Source of the DNA: Actinomadura rifamycini DSM 43936
GTDB lineage: Bacteria > Actinomycetota > Actinomycetes > Streptosporangiales > Streptosporangiaceae
NCBI RefSeq assembly: GCF_000425065.1
Contig: NZ_KE384301.1
Coordinates: forward strand, 267,100 to 331,099
Length of the DNA stretch: 64,000 nucleotides
Direction of reading: 5' to 3'
Shown: positions 48,551-56,882 of the stretch, piece after piece
Layout of the letters: each line of letters begins with the position of its first letter
Numbering within the stretch: position 1 is the first letter of the stretch
The notes under the pieces: model-generated
Database searches by the model: none
What the model was told of the DNA's origin: nothing
What the model saw: only the letters and a program-made list of their open reading frames with translations
Made by a program: the position numbers and the translations under genes

Positions 48551-49636
48551 GTGCGCGCGTCCCGGTTGATCTCCCTCGTCCTGCTTCTGCAGTCGCGCGA
48601 CCGCATGACGGCGGCCGAGCTGGCGCGGGAGCTGGAGGTGTCGGAGCGGACCGTGTACCGGGACGTCGAGGCGCTCTCGGCCGCCGGGGTCCCGGTGTAC
48701 GCCGAGCAGGGCCGCGCCGGGGGCTACCGCCTCGTCGCCGGGTACCGGACCCGGCTGACCGGGCTCAGCCGGGAGGAGGCCGAGGCGCTCTTCCTGTCGG
48801 GCCTGCCGGGCCCGGCCGGGGACATGGGCCTCGCCGACGCCGTGGCCGCCGCCGAGCTGAAGGTGCTCGCCGCGCTGCCGGGCCCGCTGCGGGACGCGCC
48901 CGCCCGCGCCGGGCAGCGGTTCCACCTGGACGCGCCCGGCTGGTTCCACGCCCCGGCGCCTCCGCCGCTGCTGCGCGGGCTCGCCGCCGCCGTGTGGTCG
49001 GACGCGGAGGTCGAGCTGCGGTACCGGCGCAAGGACGGCGAGGTGACGCGGACGGCCGACCCGTACGGGCTCGTCCTGAAGAACGGCACCTGGTACCTGG
49101 TGGCGCTCGTCGACGGGCGGGGCCGCACGTACCGGGTGGACCGGATCGCGGCGGTGGCGCCGACGGGCGCGACGTTCGACCGCGACGTGGGGTTCGACCT
49201 CGCGGGGTACTGGCGGGAGCAGGCGGACGCGTTCGCCCGGTCGATGCTGCACGAGGAGATCACCGTGCGGCTCGGCCCGGAGGGGATGCGCCGGCTGCGG
49301 TTCGCGGCGACCGAGCACGCGGTGCGCCGGGCCGTCGAGGCGGCCGGGGAGCCCGACGCGGACGGGTGGCGGACGACCGTGCTGCCGGTCGAGTCGCTCG
49401 ACGTCGCGGCGACCGAGATGCGGATCCTCGGCGCGGACGTCGAGGTGCTGGGCCCGCCGGAGCTGCGGGCGCGGATGGCCGAGACCGCCGCCCGGCTCGC
49501 GGCGCTGTACGCGCGGCCGGGCGGCGGCGGTGGCCGCGGGGACGGCGGTATCTGCGACGGCGTTCCAAGGACGGTGCCGACGACGGTGCCGCCGGTGGCG
49601 CCGACGGCGCGGGGCCCGGTCAGCGGTAGCCGGTGA
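48551..49636 (+). CDS. WYL-domain transcriptional regulator (YafY family)
   Basis: 361 residues. N-terminal winged HTH (RASRLISLVLLLQSRDRMTAAELARELEVSERTVYRDVEALSAAGVPVYAEQGRAGGYRLV), middle WYL domain (VELRYRRKDGEVTRTADPYGLVLKNGTWYLVALVDGRGRTYRVDRI) and a C-terminal WCX extension. About 30 residues at the end are Gly/Pro/Thr-rich and unconserved. WYL regulators sense nucleic-acid-like or other small ligands. GTG 48551 is the start because the HTH begins there; no strong ribosome site precedes it. The 3' end overlaps the SDR gene on the other strand by 17 bp, so the pair may regulate each other's expression. Confidence 0.9.
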   Translation: MRASRLISLVLLLQSRDRMTAAELARELEVSERTVYRDVEALSAAGVPVYAEQGRAGGYRLVAGYRTRLTGLSREEAEALFLSGLPGPAGDMGLADAVAAAELKVLAALPGPLRDAPARAGQRFHLDAPGWFHAPAPPPLLRGLAAAVWSDAEVELRYRRKDGEVTRTADPYGLVLKNGTWYLVALVDGRGRTYRVDRIAAVAPTGATFDRDVGFDLAGYWREQADAFARSMLHEEITVRLGPEGMRRLRFAATEHAVRRAVEAAGEPDADGWRTTVLPVESLDVAATEMRILGADVEVLGPPELRARMAETAARLAALYARPGGGGGRGDGGICDGVPRTVPTTVPPVAPTARGPVSGSR

Positions 49637-50555
49637 CGTCGGCGGGCCTGCCCGCCATCGCGACCTCGGTGATGTAGGTGTAGGCGTCCGGCCGGCTGCC
49701 GTCGACGTCGGTGAACCCGTAGACCTTCGCGAGCCCGCCGCTGGACTGCGACGTCCCGTTCCAGCGGGCCCGCTCCGGGTCGGCCGCGAGGGCCGCGACG
49801 GCGCGGCCGACGAACGCGGGCGTCTCGGAGATCGCGAAGTGCGGGTCCTTCGCCGTCCCGTCGGTCCAGGTGTCCTCGGTGACGCCGAAGTGCTCGAGCA
49901 TCGCCTCCGATCGCAGCCAGCCGGGCGTCACCGACACGGCCGTCCCGCCGTACGGGGCGATCTCCACGGACTGGGCGAGCGCCATGCGGATCACGGCGGT
50001 CTTGGCCAGGTCGTAGAAGTAGCCGCAGTCCTTGCGGTAGTCCGCGTTGAACTCGGCGGTCCCGTCGGTGATCTCGACGACGAGACCGCCGGGCTCGCGG
50101 ACCAGCAGGGGCAGCGCCGTGTGGCTGGTGACGGCGTGGGTGTCGACGGCGAGCCGCAGCATGCGCAGCCCGTTCTCCAGCGACTGCTCCCACAGCGGCT
50201 TGCCGAACTCGAAGAGGTGGTCGCTGCCCCAGATGTCGTTGACCAGGACGTCGAGCCGGCCCCGTTCGCCGTCGATGCGGCGGACGAGGCCGTCCACCTG
50301 CGCGGGGTCCAGGTGGTCGACCCGGACGGCGATCCCCTCGCCGCCCGCCGCCGTGACCAGCTCGGCGGTGTCCTCGATGGTCTCGGGACGGTCCATCTCC
50401 GACCGCGCGGACCGGGTGGTCCGTCCCGTGCAGTACACGGTGGCTCCGGCGGCGCCGAGCTCGACGGCGATGCCGCGGCCCGCGCCCCGGGTGGCGCCGG
50501 CGACCAGCGCGACCTTCCCCGCCAGCGGCGCGCTCTCGGTTTCGTGCTCGCTCAT
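49620..50555 (-). CDS. Short-chain dehydrogenase/reductase (atypical)
   Basis: 311 residues. NADP-binding GATRGAGRG near residues 20-28 followed by CTGRT, catalytic-strand EITDG instead of the usual Ser-bearing one, and YDLAK as Tyr/Lys. The NNAG motif is VNDIWG here. The C terminus has GWLRSEAMLEHFGVTEDTW, GTSQSSGGLAKVYGFTDVDG. These deviations match a DHRS1-like actinobacterial SDR clade. The substrate is unknown. ATG 50555. It is often found beside WYL/YafY regulators, as here. Confidence 0.87.
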   Translation of the reverse strand: MSEHETESAPLAGKVALVAGATRGAGRGIAVELGAAGATVYCTGRTTRSARSEMDRPETIEDTAELVTAAGGEGIAVRVDHLDPAQVDGLVRRIDGERGRLDVLVNDIWGSDHLFEFGKPLWEQSLENGLRMLRLAVDTHAVTSHTALPLLVREPGGLVVEITDGTAEFNADYRKDCGYFYDLAKTAVIRMALAQSVEIAPYGGTAVSVTPGWLRSEAMLEHFGVTEDTWTDGTAKDPHFAISETPAFVGRAVAALAADPERARWNGTSQSSGGLAKVYGFTDVDGSRPDAYTYITEVAMAGRPADVTGYR

Positions 50556-50629
50556 GCCGCCGATGCTGGCAGCGAAACCTGACAGCGCGCGTCAGTCTTC
50601 GGCCGGGCCGCCGGAGATCTTCTCCGGCG

Positions 50630-50776
50630 TCAGCCGAAGATGCTGACGCCGCCGGGGCCGACGAGCAGGCCGACGACGATGAGGACGATGCCCCAGAGGA
50701 GGTCGCGACGGGCGATCAGGACGTAAGCGCCGGCGATCACGAGGATCACCGCGATGAGCCAAAGAATGAACATCAT
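50630..50776 (-). CDS. GPGG-motif small membrane protein
   Basis: 48 residues. MMFILWLIAVILVIAGAYVLI is one membrane helix, RRDLLWG a short loop, IVLIVVGLLVGPGG a second hydrophobic stretch ending in the conserved GPGG. This micro-protein family is widespread in actinobacteria; its role is not known. Two tandem ATGs (50776 and 50773) follow CGGAG, the second better spaced. Confidence 0.85.
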   Translation of the reverse strand: MMFILWLIAVILVIAGAYVLIARRDLLWGIVLIVVGLLVGPGGVSIFG

Positions 50777-51109
50777 GGCTCCGGGGTCCCCCGGTAGATG
50801 ACCACGAAACACCCAACTCGATCCGGCCGACCGAAAACCGGGTTCTGTGCCCGGCAAAGGAGGCCCCGGGCCATGGCCGCCGACGCGGAGGAGGGAGCGC
50901 GCCTCCCTCCTCCGCCGGGATAACGGCGATCACGCGCGCCGCGAGCGGCGCGGTGGCCGAACCCCGATTCTGCCGTGCCGGACCGGACGAAGTCAGCACC
51001 TCAAGGACCATTTTCGGCAGTCCGCAATCCGCCTCCGGAACGATGTTCGGTTCATCACTCCGGAGGGGGCGGCGGACCGGGCCGCCCGCCCGCCCGGGAC
51101 CGGAGACGG
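50777..51109. other. Non-coding stretch downstream of the anthranilate synthase gene
   Basis: No gene is supported in these 333 bp. It holds the promoter zone of the GPGG-motif gene at its left end and a strong terminator hairpin at 50885-50915. The rest shows no motif I recognise. Confidence 0.5.
50885..50915 (-). terminator. Hairpin terminator of the anthranilate synthase gene
   Basis: A perfect 13-bp stem (50885-50897 with 50903-50915) and a 5-nt loop, about 195 bp past the anthranilate synthase stop on the minus strand and before the GPGG-motif gene. Confidence 0.7.
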
Positions 51110-53272
51110 TCAGCGGCAGAGCCGCAGCACGTTCGCCACGATGCGGTGCCCGGCGCCGCCCGCCGCCGTGAGGATCGACTCCGGATGGAACTGGACGGCC
51201 CAGCGCCGCCGCTCCGCGTTCTCGATCGCCATCACCACGTCCCCGGTGGTCGCCGTCACCTGGAAGCCCCGCACCCGGTCGGGCGTGGCGTGCAGCGAGT
51301 GGTAGCGGGCGGCGGTGAACTCGTCCGGGAGCCCCTCGAACAGCCCGCCGCCGGTCACCTTCACCTGGCCGGGCTTGCCGTGCGACGGCTCGGGCAGCAG
51401 GTCCAGGGAGCCGCCCGCGTGCTCGACCATCGCCTGCAGGCCGAGGCAGACGCCGAAGACGGGCAGGCCCCGGGCGTCCAGGGCGTCCAGCAGGTCCCGC
51501 GTCGCGAAGTCGTCCGGGCGTCCCGGCCCCGGCGACAGGACGACCAGGTCGGGGGCGTGCTCGTCCAGGAGCCGCGCGGGGAAGCCGTGCCGGAGCGTGA
51601 CCACGCCGGCGCCGTGCTGCCGGAAGTAGTCGGCGAGGGTGTTGACGAACGAGTCCTCGTGGTCGACGAGCAGCACCTTCAGCCCGTCCCCCGGGCGCTC
51701 CGGCGCGGGCTCCGGCTCCCGGTCCGCCTCCGGCTCCGCGCCGTCCCGCGCGGTCGCCGCGAGCGCGCCCAGCAGCGCGCTCGCCTTCAGGTGCGTCTCG
51801 CGCTCCTCCTCGTCGGGGTCGGAGTCGTAGAGCAGCGTCGCCCCCGCCCGCACGGTCGCGACGCCGTCGCGGATCTGCGCCGTCCGGAGGGTGAGGCCGG
51901 TGTTCATGGACCCGTCGAACCCGACGAACCCGACCGCGCCGCCGTACCAGCGGCGCGGCGAGTCCTCGTGGTCCTCGATGAACTGCATCGCCCACGTCTT
52001 CGGCGCCCCGGTCACCGTCACGGCCCACATGTGGGTGAGGAACGCGTCGAGCGCGTCGAACTCCGGCCGCAGCCGCCCCTCGATGTGGTCCACGGTGTGG
52101 ATGAGCCGCGAGTACATCTCGATCTGCCGGCGGCCCAGCACCCGCACGCTGCCCGGCACGCACACCCGCGACTTGTCGTTGCGGTCCACGTCCGTGCACA
52201 TCGTCAGCTCGGACTCGTCCTTCGCCGACGCCAGGATCGTGCGGATCTGCTCGGCGTCCTGCAGCGCGTCGCCGCCGCGCTTGATCGTCCCCGCGATCGG
52301 GCAGGTCTCCACGCGGTCGCCGGTCACCCGCACGAACATCTCGGGCGACGCGCCCACCAGGTACTCGCCGTCACCGAGGTTGAACAGGAACTCGTACGGC
52401 GCCGGGTTCGTCTCGCGCAGCCGCTCGAAGAACGCGGCGGGCGAGTCGCAGCGGCCGTGCATGGCGTGGCCGGGCGTCACCTCGAACAGGTCGCCGCGGA
52501 CGAACCGCTCCTTGGCGTCCCGCACCATCTGCGCGTACACGCCCGGAACGGGCTGCGGGGGGAGTTCCGCCGGGACGACGGGAGGCGTCGGCTCCGTGTC
52601 CCGCGGGAGCCCGGCGGTGGCGGTCCCGCCGACCTCGAAGTCGTAGGAGATGCGGTGCGAGGTCTCGCGCTTGCGGTCCACGACGACCATCTCGTCGGCC
52701 AGGTGCAGCACGAGGTCCCGCTGGTCGTCCGGCCGCTCCAGGCGCGGTCGCAGCGGCTCGAACTGCAGCGACAGGTCGTAGCCGAACGCCCCGTACAGGC
52801 CGAGGTGCGGGTCGTCGCAGCGGAACAGGTCGACGACGGCGCGCAGGGCGGTGAAGACCGTCGGCTGCCGGCTGCGCTCCTCCTCGGGGAAGAACTCCTC
52901 CGTGGGCGGGACGAACACCGCGCACTCGCCGGGCCCGTCGGCCCGCACCTCGCCCGTCCCGCGCAGCACTTCGGCGACCGCGGGCAGCACGACCCGGCCG
53001 CGCCCGTTGAGGGCCCGCGCCGCGACCGTCCGGCCGCGCGCGACGATCTCCAGGCACGGGTCGACGTACGCCATGTGCCAGCGGCTGTACCGGCCGGGAT
53101 ACTCCATGCCGGAGCTGAGCACCCCGCCGCGCCGCTCCCCCACGGCGGCGACGAGCGCGTTCAGCACGTCGGACTTGCGCTCGGGGTCGACGGGCGCGGC
53201 GGTACGGGTCACCCGTACGCCCCCGGCCGTGACGAACTCGCCGGTCGTCGGCTGTTGTGAGACGGTCTCCAC
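51110..53272 (-). CDS. trpEG: Fused anthranilate synthase, components I and II (TrpE-TrpG)
   Basis: 720 residues. Residues 1-510 are component I (chorismate-using): GVLSSGMEYPGRYSRWHM near the N terminus, VTPGHAMHGRC, YEFLFNLGDGEYLVGASPEMFVRV, CPIAGTIKRGGDA, ELTMCTDVDRNDKSRVC and VTVTGAPKTWAMQFIE. Residues about 525-720 are the class I glutaminase (KVLLVDHEDSFVNTLADYF, VFGVCLGLQAMVEH with the Cys nucleophile, AVQFHPES with His/Glu). It converts chorismate plus glutamine to anthranilate. Trp control rather than a phenazine or antibiotic role is indicated by the Trp-codon leader upstream. The GTG start at 53272 is 108 bp after the leader-peptide stop. No other trp gene lies next to it. Confidence 0.93.
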   Translation of the reverse strand: METVSQQPTTGEFVTAGGVRVTRTAAPVDPERKSDVLNALVAAVGERRGGVLSSGMEYPGRYSRWHMAYVDPCLEIVARGRTVAARALNGRGRVVLPAVAEVLRGTGEVRADGPGECAVFVPPTEEFFPEEERSRQPTVFTALRAVVDLFRCDDPHLGLYGAFGYDLSLQFEPLRPRLERPDDQRDLVLHLADEMVVVDRKRETSHRISYDFEVGGTATAGLPRDTEPTPPVVPAELPPQPVPGVYAQMVRDAKERFVRGDLFEVTPGHAMHGRCDSPAAFFERLRETNPAPYEFLFNLGDGEYLVGASPEMFVRVTGDRVETCPIAGTIKRGGDALQDAEQIRTILASAKDESELTMCTDVDRNDKSRVCVPGSVRVLGRRQIEMYSRLIHTVDHIEGRLRPEFDALDAFLTHMWAVTVTGAPKTWAMQFIEDHEDSPRRWYGGAVGFVGFDGSMNTGLTLRTAQIRDGVATVRAGATLLYDSDPDEEERETHLKASALLGALAATARDGAEPEADREPEPAPERPGDGLKVLLVDHEDSFVNTLADYFRQHGAGVVTLRHGFPARLLDEHAPDLVVLSPGPGRPDDFATRDLLDALDARGLPVFGVCLGLQAMVEHAGGSLDLLPEPSHGKPGQVKVTGGGLFEGLPDEFTAARYHSLHATPDRVRGFQVTATTGDVVMAIENAERRRWAVQFHPESILTAAGGAGHRIVANVLRLCR

Positions 53273-53322
53273 CGCGGTGGCCCCTCATCGTCGGGCCCTG
53301 CACCGGACGGACGAGAGGTCAC

Positions 53323-53390
53323 CGACCGCCGGGTGAGGGCGGTCGCCTGGTTTTGGAACGTGCACGAACCGGCGCCGCCTTAGCGGCGCC
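53323..53390 (-). promoter_or_regulatory. trp attenuator: two hairpins after the leader peptide
   Basis: On the minus-strand RNA the first hairpin is GGCGCCGC/GCGGCGCC (53390-53383 with 53378-53371, loop containing the leader stop codon). The second is CGACCGCC/GGCGGTCG (53345-53338 with 53330-53323, 7-nt loop). The first begins at the last base of the third Trp codon. The GGUGGU of the Trp codons can also pair with ACCGCC of the second hairpin, so mutually exclusive folds exist. Confidence 0.75.
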
Positions 53391-53430
53391 ACCACCACTG
53401 GCCGGTGATTCGGCGGGGCACGGTTCGCAT
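53380..53430 (-). CDS. trpL: trp leader peptide with three consecutive Trp codons
   Basis: ATG 53430 opens a 16-codon frame reading MRTVPRRITGQWWWRR, with TGG TGG TGG at 53397-53389 and TAA at 53382-53380. A run of three Trp in so short a peptide, directly upstream of anthranilate synthase and followed by hairpins, is the hallmark of a ribosome-stalling attenuator. No Shine-Dalgarno sequence precedes the ATG. A good -10 ends 6 nt before it, so the transcript is probably leaderless. Confidence 0.9.
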   Translation of the reverse strand: MRTVPRRITGQWWWRR

Positions 53431-53436
53431 GCGACG

Positions 53437-53466
53437 AGCCTACCGGGTCGCGGCACCCCGGGTCGA
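53437..53466 (-). promoter_or_regulatory. trpL-trpEG promoter
   Basis: On the minus strand TCGACC (53466-53461) and TAGGCT (53442-53437) are 18 nt apart. The -10 ends 6 nt before the trpL ATG, predicting a leaderless mRNA. Confidence 0.6.
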
Positions 53467-53652
53467 CAGGCGGAGAAAGTGCGGCGCCACCTGCGGCGAC
53501 GCGGACCGGAACGCTCCACTCAAGTCGTGGCGCGACCGATATCGACCCGTGACCCCCGTCACGGTACGCTCACCCGGTTTCACCCGTGACACGGCCCCGT
53601 CTCGCCATCCGGACGGGCCGGGCGCCGATCGTCCGCGACGAGGAGGACCCCC

Positions 53653-53901
53653 TTGACCTCGAAGGAAAGACCCGACGAACCGGAGACCCCGGCATCGGCC
53701 GGGGAGCCCCGCTCGGACCGCAGCCCGTGGAACTGGCTGCTGATCGTGCCGGTCGTCGTGCCGCTGCTGACCTTCTTCTACAACAGCGACTCGCCCCGGC
53801 TGGCCGGTGTCCCCGCCTTCTACTGGATGCAGATGATGTTCATCCCGCTCGGCGTGGCGTGCACCGTCATCGTGTACCGCATGACCAGGAAGCGGGGCTG
53901 A
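53653..53901 (+). CDS. DUF3311 small membrane protein
   Basis: 82 residues. After a polar 24-residue start there are two membrane helices (WNWLLIVPVVVPLLTFFYN and FYWMQMMFIPLGVACTVIVYRM). DUF3311 proteins are routinely encoded just upstream of sodium:solute symporters and are thought to be accessory subunits. The TTG start at 53653 follows GAGGAGGA. It ends 4 bp before the symporter gene. Confidence 0.88.
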   Translation: MTSKERPDEPETPASAGEPRSDRSPWNWLLIVPVVVPLLTFFYNSDSPRLAGVPAFYWMQMMFIPLGVACTVIVYRMTRKRG

Positions 53902-53905
53902 GCCG

Positions 53906-55516
53906 GTGGCGAGCGATCACATCACCGAGATCGTCATCTTCTCGGTGCTCTTCCTTCTGGTCAGCGGGATGGGCTTCGTCGCGGCGCGGTGGCGCAAGGC
54001 CGAGACGATGGACAACCTGGACGAGTGGGGGCTGGGCGGCCGCAGCTTCGGGAGCTGGATCACCTGGTTCCTGATCGGCGGCGACCTCTACACCGCGTAC
54101 ACGTTCGTCGCGGTTCCCGCGCTGGTGTTCGGCGCCGGCGCGGCGGGCTTCTTCGCGGTCCCGTACACGATCGTCGTGTACCCGCTGGTGTTCCTCGTGC
54201 TGATCCGGCTCTGGTCGGTGTCGCACGTGCACGGTTTCGTCACGCCCGCGGACTTCGTCCGGGCGCGGTTCGGCTCCCCGACGCTGGCGCTGGCCATCGC
54301 GATCACCGGCATCGTCGCGACGATGCCGTACATCGCGCTGCAGCTCGTCGGGATCGAGGCCGTGCTCAAGGCGATGGGCGTGCACGGGCACTGGCCGATC
54401 ATCATCGCGTTCGTGATCCTGGCGGCCTACACCTACCAGTCGGGGCTGCGGGCGCCGGCGCTGATCGCGTTCGTCAAGGACATCCTGATCTACCTGGTGA
54501 TCATCGTCGCGGTGCTGTACATCCCCGCGAAGCTCGGCGGCTGGGGCGACATCTTCGACTCGGCGCAGGCCAAGTTCGACGCGTCGGAGAACCCCGGGGA
54601 CGGCATCCTGCTGGACGGCTCGAACCAGCTGAACTACGCGATGCTGGCGCTGGGCTCGGCGATGGCGCTGTTCCTGTACCCGCACAGCATCACCGGCGTC
54701 CTGGCCAGCAAGAACCGCAACGTGATCAAGCGGAACATGGCGGCGCTGCCGGCGTACAGCCTCGTGCTCGGCCTGATCGCGCTGCTCGGCTACATGGCGA
54801 TCGCCGCCGGGGTGAAGCCGGTCAGCCACGACGGCGAGGCGGACGGCAACACGGTCGTGCCCGTGCTGTTCGACCAGATGTTCCCGGACTGGTTCGCCGG
54901 CGTCGCCTTCGCGGCCGTCGGCATCGGCGCGCTCGTCCCGGCGGCCATCATGTCGATCGCGGCGGCGAACCTGTTCACGCGCAACATCTACCGGGAGTAC
55001 TTCAACCGGAACGCGACGGAGAAGCAGGAGGCGACGGTCAGCAAGCTGGTGTCGCTGGTCGTCAAGGCGGGCGCGGTCGCGTGCATCCTGATGCTCGACC
55101 CGCAGTTCTCCATCGACCTGCAGCTGATCGGCGGCGTGATCATCCTGCAGACGCTGCCGGCGGTCGCGCTCGGCCTGATGACGCGCTGGTTCCACCGGGG
55201 CGCGCTCATCGCCGGGTGGGCGGCGGGCCTGCTCGTGGGCCTGGCGCTGCTGTACCAGATCCCGAACCCGGCCAAGGGCAAGGAGCACTTCGGCGGCTCC
55301 GCCTACCCGCTGAGCGACTTCGGCTTCGACACGAAGATGACCCTCTACGTGGGCGTCATCGCGCTGCTGGTCAACGTGGTCGTCGCGGTGGTCGGCACGG
55401 TGGTCTGCCGGGCGGCGAACCTCAAGGACGGGGTGGACGCGACCAAGGAGGCCGACTACCTCGCCGACGAGAACGACCCGAAGATCAAGGAGATCGAGAT
55501 GACCGGCAGCACCTGA
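53906..55516 (+). CDS. Sodium:solute symporter, monocarboxylate permease type
   Basis: 536 residues with about 13 hydrophobic helices (for example IVIFSVLFLLVSGMGFVAA, IVVYPLVFLVLIRLW, VGVIALLVNVVVAVVGTVV). SSS-family features: GGRSFGSWITWFLIGGDLYTAYTFVAVP near the N terminus, RARFGSPTLALAIAITGIVATMPYIALQLVGIEAVLKAMG, and PAAIMSIAAANLFTRNIYREYF. It resembles MctP/MctC permeases that take up lactate, pyruvate, acetate or propionate with Na+ or H+. Start GTG 53906. Paired with DUF3311. A strong terminator follows the stop. Confidence 0.9.
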   Translation: MASDHITEIVIFSVLFLLVSGMGFVAARWRKAETMDNLDEWGLGGRSFGSWITWFLIGGDLYTAYTFVAVPALVFGAGAAGFFAVPYTIVVYPLVFLVLIRLWSVSHVHGFVTPADFVRARFGSPTLALAIAITGIVATMPYIALQLVGIEAVLKAMGVHGHWPIIIAFVILAAYTYQSGLRAPALIAFVKDILIYLVIIVAVLYIPAKLGGWGDIFDSAQAKFDASENPGDGILLDGSNQLNYAMLALGSAMALFLYPHSITGVLASKNRNVIKRNMAALPAYSLVLGLIALLGYMAIAAGVKPVSHDGEADGNTVVPVLFDQMFPDWFAGVAFAAVGIGALVPAAIMSIAAANLFTRNIYREYFNRNATEKQEATVSKLVSLVVKAGAVACILMLDPQFSIDLQLIGGVIILQTLPAVALGLMTRWFHRGALIAGWAAGLLVGLALLYQIPNPAKGKEHFGGSAYPLSDFGFDTKMTLYVGVIALLVNVVVAVVGTVVCRAANLKDGVDATKEADYLADENDPKIKEIEMTGST

Positions 55517-55533
55517 GCGGTCCCCCGATTCCC

Positions 55534-55574
55534 GGCGGCCCGCGGCCGGCTCTCCCCGAGCCGGCCGCGGGCCG
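55534..55574 (+). terminator. Strong hairpin terminator after the symporter gene
   Basis: A perfect 18-bp stem (55534-55551 with 55557-55574) and a 5-nt loop separate the DUF3311/symporter unit from the next operon. Confidence 0.9.
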
Positions 55575-55678
55575 CTCCGCGTTCCGGCGCCGCAACGGCC
55601 GATCGCGCGCGTTTCCGGGCACGCCGATGGCCCGACCGTCTGCTCGTTCGGACGGCCGGGCCGATTCCTTTTCGGCTC

Positions 55679-55708
55679 TTGACAGGCGGACGGCAGGACA
55701 TCGAAGGT
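55679..55708 (+). promoter_or_regulatory. Promoter of the EEP/ABC-transporter operon
   Basis: A perfect TTGACA at 55679-55684, then an 18-nt spacer and GAAGGT at 55703-55708 as a weaker -10. The predicted transcript start, near 55715, lies just before a large palindrome. Confidence 0.55.
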
Positions 55709-55718
55709 ATGTGAACGA

Positions 55719-55738
55719 TCACGTTAACGTTAATGTGA
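55719..55738. promoter_or_regulatory. 20-bp LacI-type operator palindrome
   Basis: TCACGTTAACGTTAATGTGA is symmetric at 9 of 10 positions around a central CG, the layout of LacI-family operators. It lies just downstream of the promoter and 32 bp before the first gene. The operon itself encodes a LacI-family regulator at 59.7 kb. Confidence 0.75.
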
Positions 55739-55769
55739 CGCAGCCGACATGGGAAGGCCCCCACGCGAC

Positions 55770-56882
55770 ATGAGGAAACCCCGTCCCCCCGCCCGCTCGA
55801 CCGCCGCGCGGCTGGCCGCCGTGCTCGCGGCCGCCGGGTGCGGCGCGGCGCTGCTCGCGCCGCCCGCGAACGCGCAGCCCCGGCCGGACCGGCGCCCCCT
55901 CGACCTGCGGATCGCGACGTACAACACCTGCGGGCACGGGTGCCTGCCGACCGAGCAGGAGTGCGTCGACACGATCGGCCGCGACTGCGCGACCAAGCTG
56001 GCCCCGTGGGCCGGCGGCCGCGCCGCCGAGGTCGCCGACGACGTGGCGCGGGCCCGCGCCGGAGTCGTCGTCACCCAGGAGATCGGCAACAACGCGACGC
56101 CGACGCAGCCGGGCGTGGACGTCGAGTCGTTCCGGGCGCCGCTGACCGAGGCGATGCGGGAACGCGGCTACGCCGAGGCGCCCGCCGACTACGCCGGAAC
56201 CCGCCACCCGGTGGAGGGCTATCCGCTGAAGTCGGGCGCGGGCCGCTTCACCTACTACGACGCGCGCCGGTTCTCCCACCTGGACGAGCGCGGCCGGGAA
56301 CTGCCGCACGACCTGCTGTGGCTGCCCGACTCCACCGAGATCTACGGCAAGACGATGACCTGGAACACCCTCCGCGACCTGCGGACGGGGACGCGCTTCG
56401 TCGTCGTCGACATGCACCTGGAGTACCGCAAGAACGGCGCCACCGACCCGAACGGCTGGACGAAGAACTGGGACGAGGTCCGGTACGCGGACGCGCTCCG
56501 CACGGCCCGGTACCTCACCCGCGACAACCCGTACACGCGGCGGCTGCCGATCGTGTTCGCCGGCGACATGAACTCCGCCTCGACGGCGGACGGCGCGAGC
56601 CCGCACGACGCGTTCGCCGACGCGGGCTACGCCGACGCCTTCGAGTCCGCGCCCGCCGCGCGGCGCACGGGCGCCGAGTACGCGTCGTTCAACGGCGGCC
56701 GGATCCCGCTGCCGCGCTCCGCGGACAAGATCGACCGCATCTTCGTCCGGAACGGGACGCGCGTCCTGCAGTGGACGCTCGTCCCGCAGACGGACGCGCA
56801 GGCCGGCGAGCCGCGCGACCTGCTGCGTTCCGACCACAACATGGTGCACGCCACCGTCAGGATTCAGGAGCCCACCCGATGA
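55770..56882 (+). CDS. Secreted endonuclease/exonuclease/phosphatase-family enzyme
   Basis: About 370 residues with an N-terminal signal peptide ending near ANAQ. The EEP fold is clear: LDLRIATYNTCGHG (metal Asn strand), VVTQEIGNN (metal Glu), VVVDMHLEYRKNG (His), VFAGDMNSAST (Asp/Asn) and SDHNMVHATV (terminal Asp-His pair). EEP enzymes cleave phosphodiester bonds of nucleic acids, phosphoinositides or sphingomyelin. This one is predicted to be extracellular and of unknown specificity. ATG 55770 and ATG 55749 are both possible starts. It heads an operon with a solute-binding protein and ABC transporter, so it may release the molecule the transporter imports. Confidence 0.88.
   Translation: MRKPRPPARSTAARLAAVLAAAGCGAALLAPPANAQPRPDRRPLDLRIATYNTCGHGCLPTEQECVDTIGRDCATKLAPWAGGRAAEVADDVARARAGVVVTQEIGNNATPTQPGVDVESFRAPLTEAMRERGYAEAPADYAGTRHPVEGYPLKSGAGRFTYYDARRFSHLDERGRELPHDLLWLPDSTEIYGKTMTWNTLRDLRTGTRFVVVDMHLEYRKNGATDPNGWTKNWDEVRYADALRTARYLTRDNPYTRRLPIVFAGDMNSASTADGASPHDAFADAGYADAFESAPAARRTGAEYASFNGGRIPLPRSADKIDRIFVRNGTRVLQWTLVPQTDAQAGEPRDLLRSDHNMVHATVRIQEPTR

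Noticed and set aside
50847..51305. A 152-codon plus-strand frame in the region downstream of trpEG
   Set aside because: It runs into the antisense strand of trpEG, is rich in Arg and Pro, and crosses the terminator hairpin.
51110..53272. A PhzE-type or antibiotic-dedicated anthranilate/ADIC synthase
   Set aside because: The fusion order would allow it, but the Trp-codon leader and lack of any biosynthetic cluster point to ordinary tryptophan supply.
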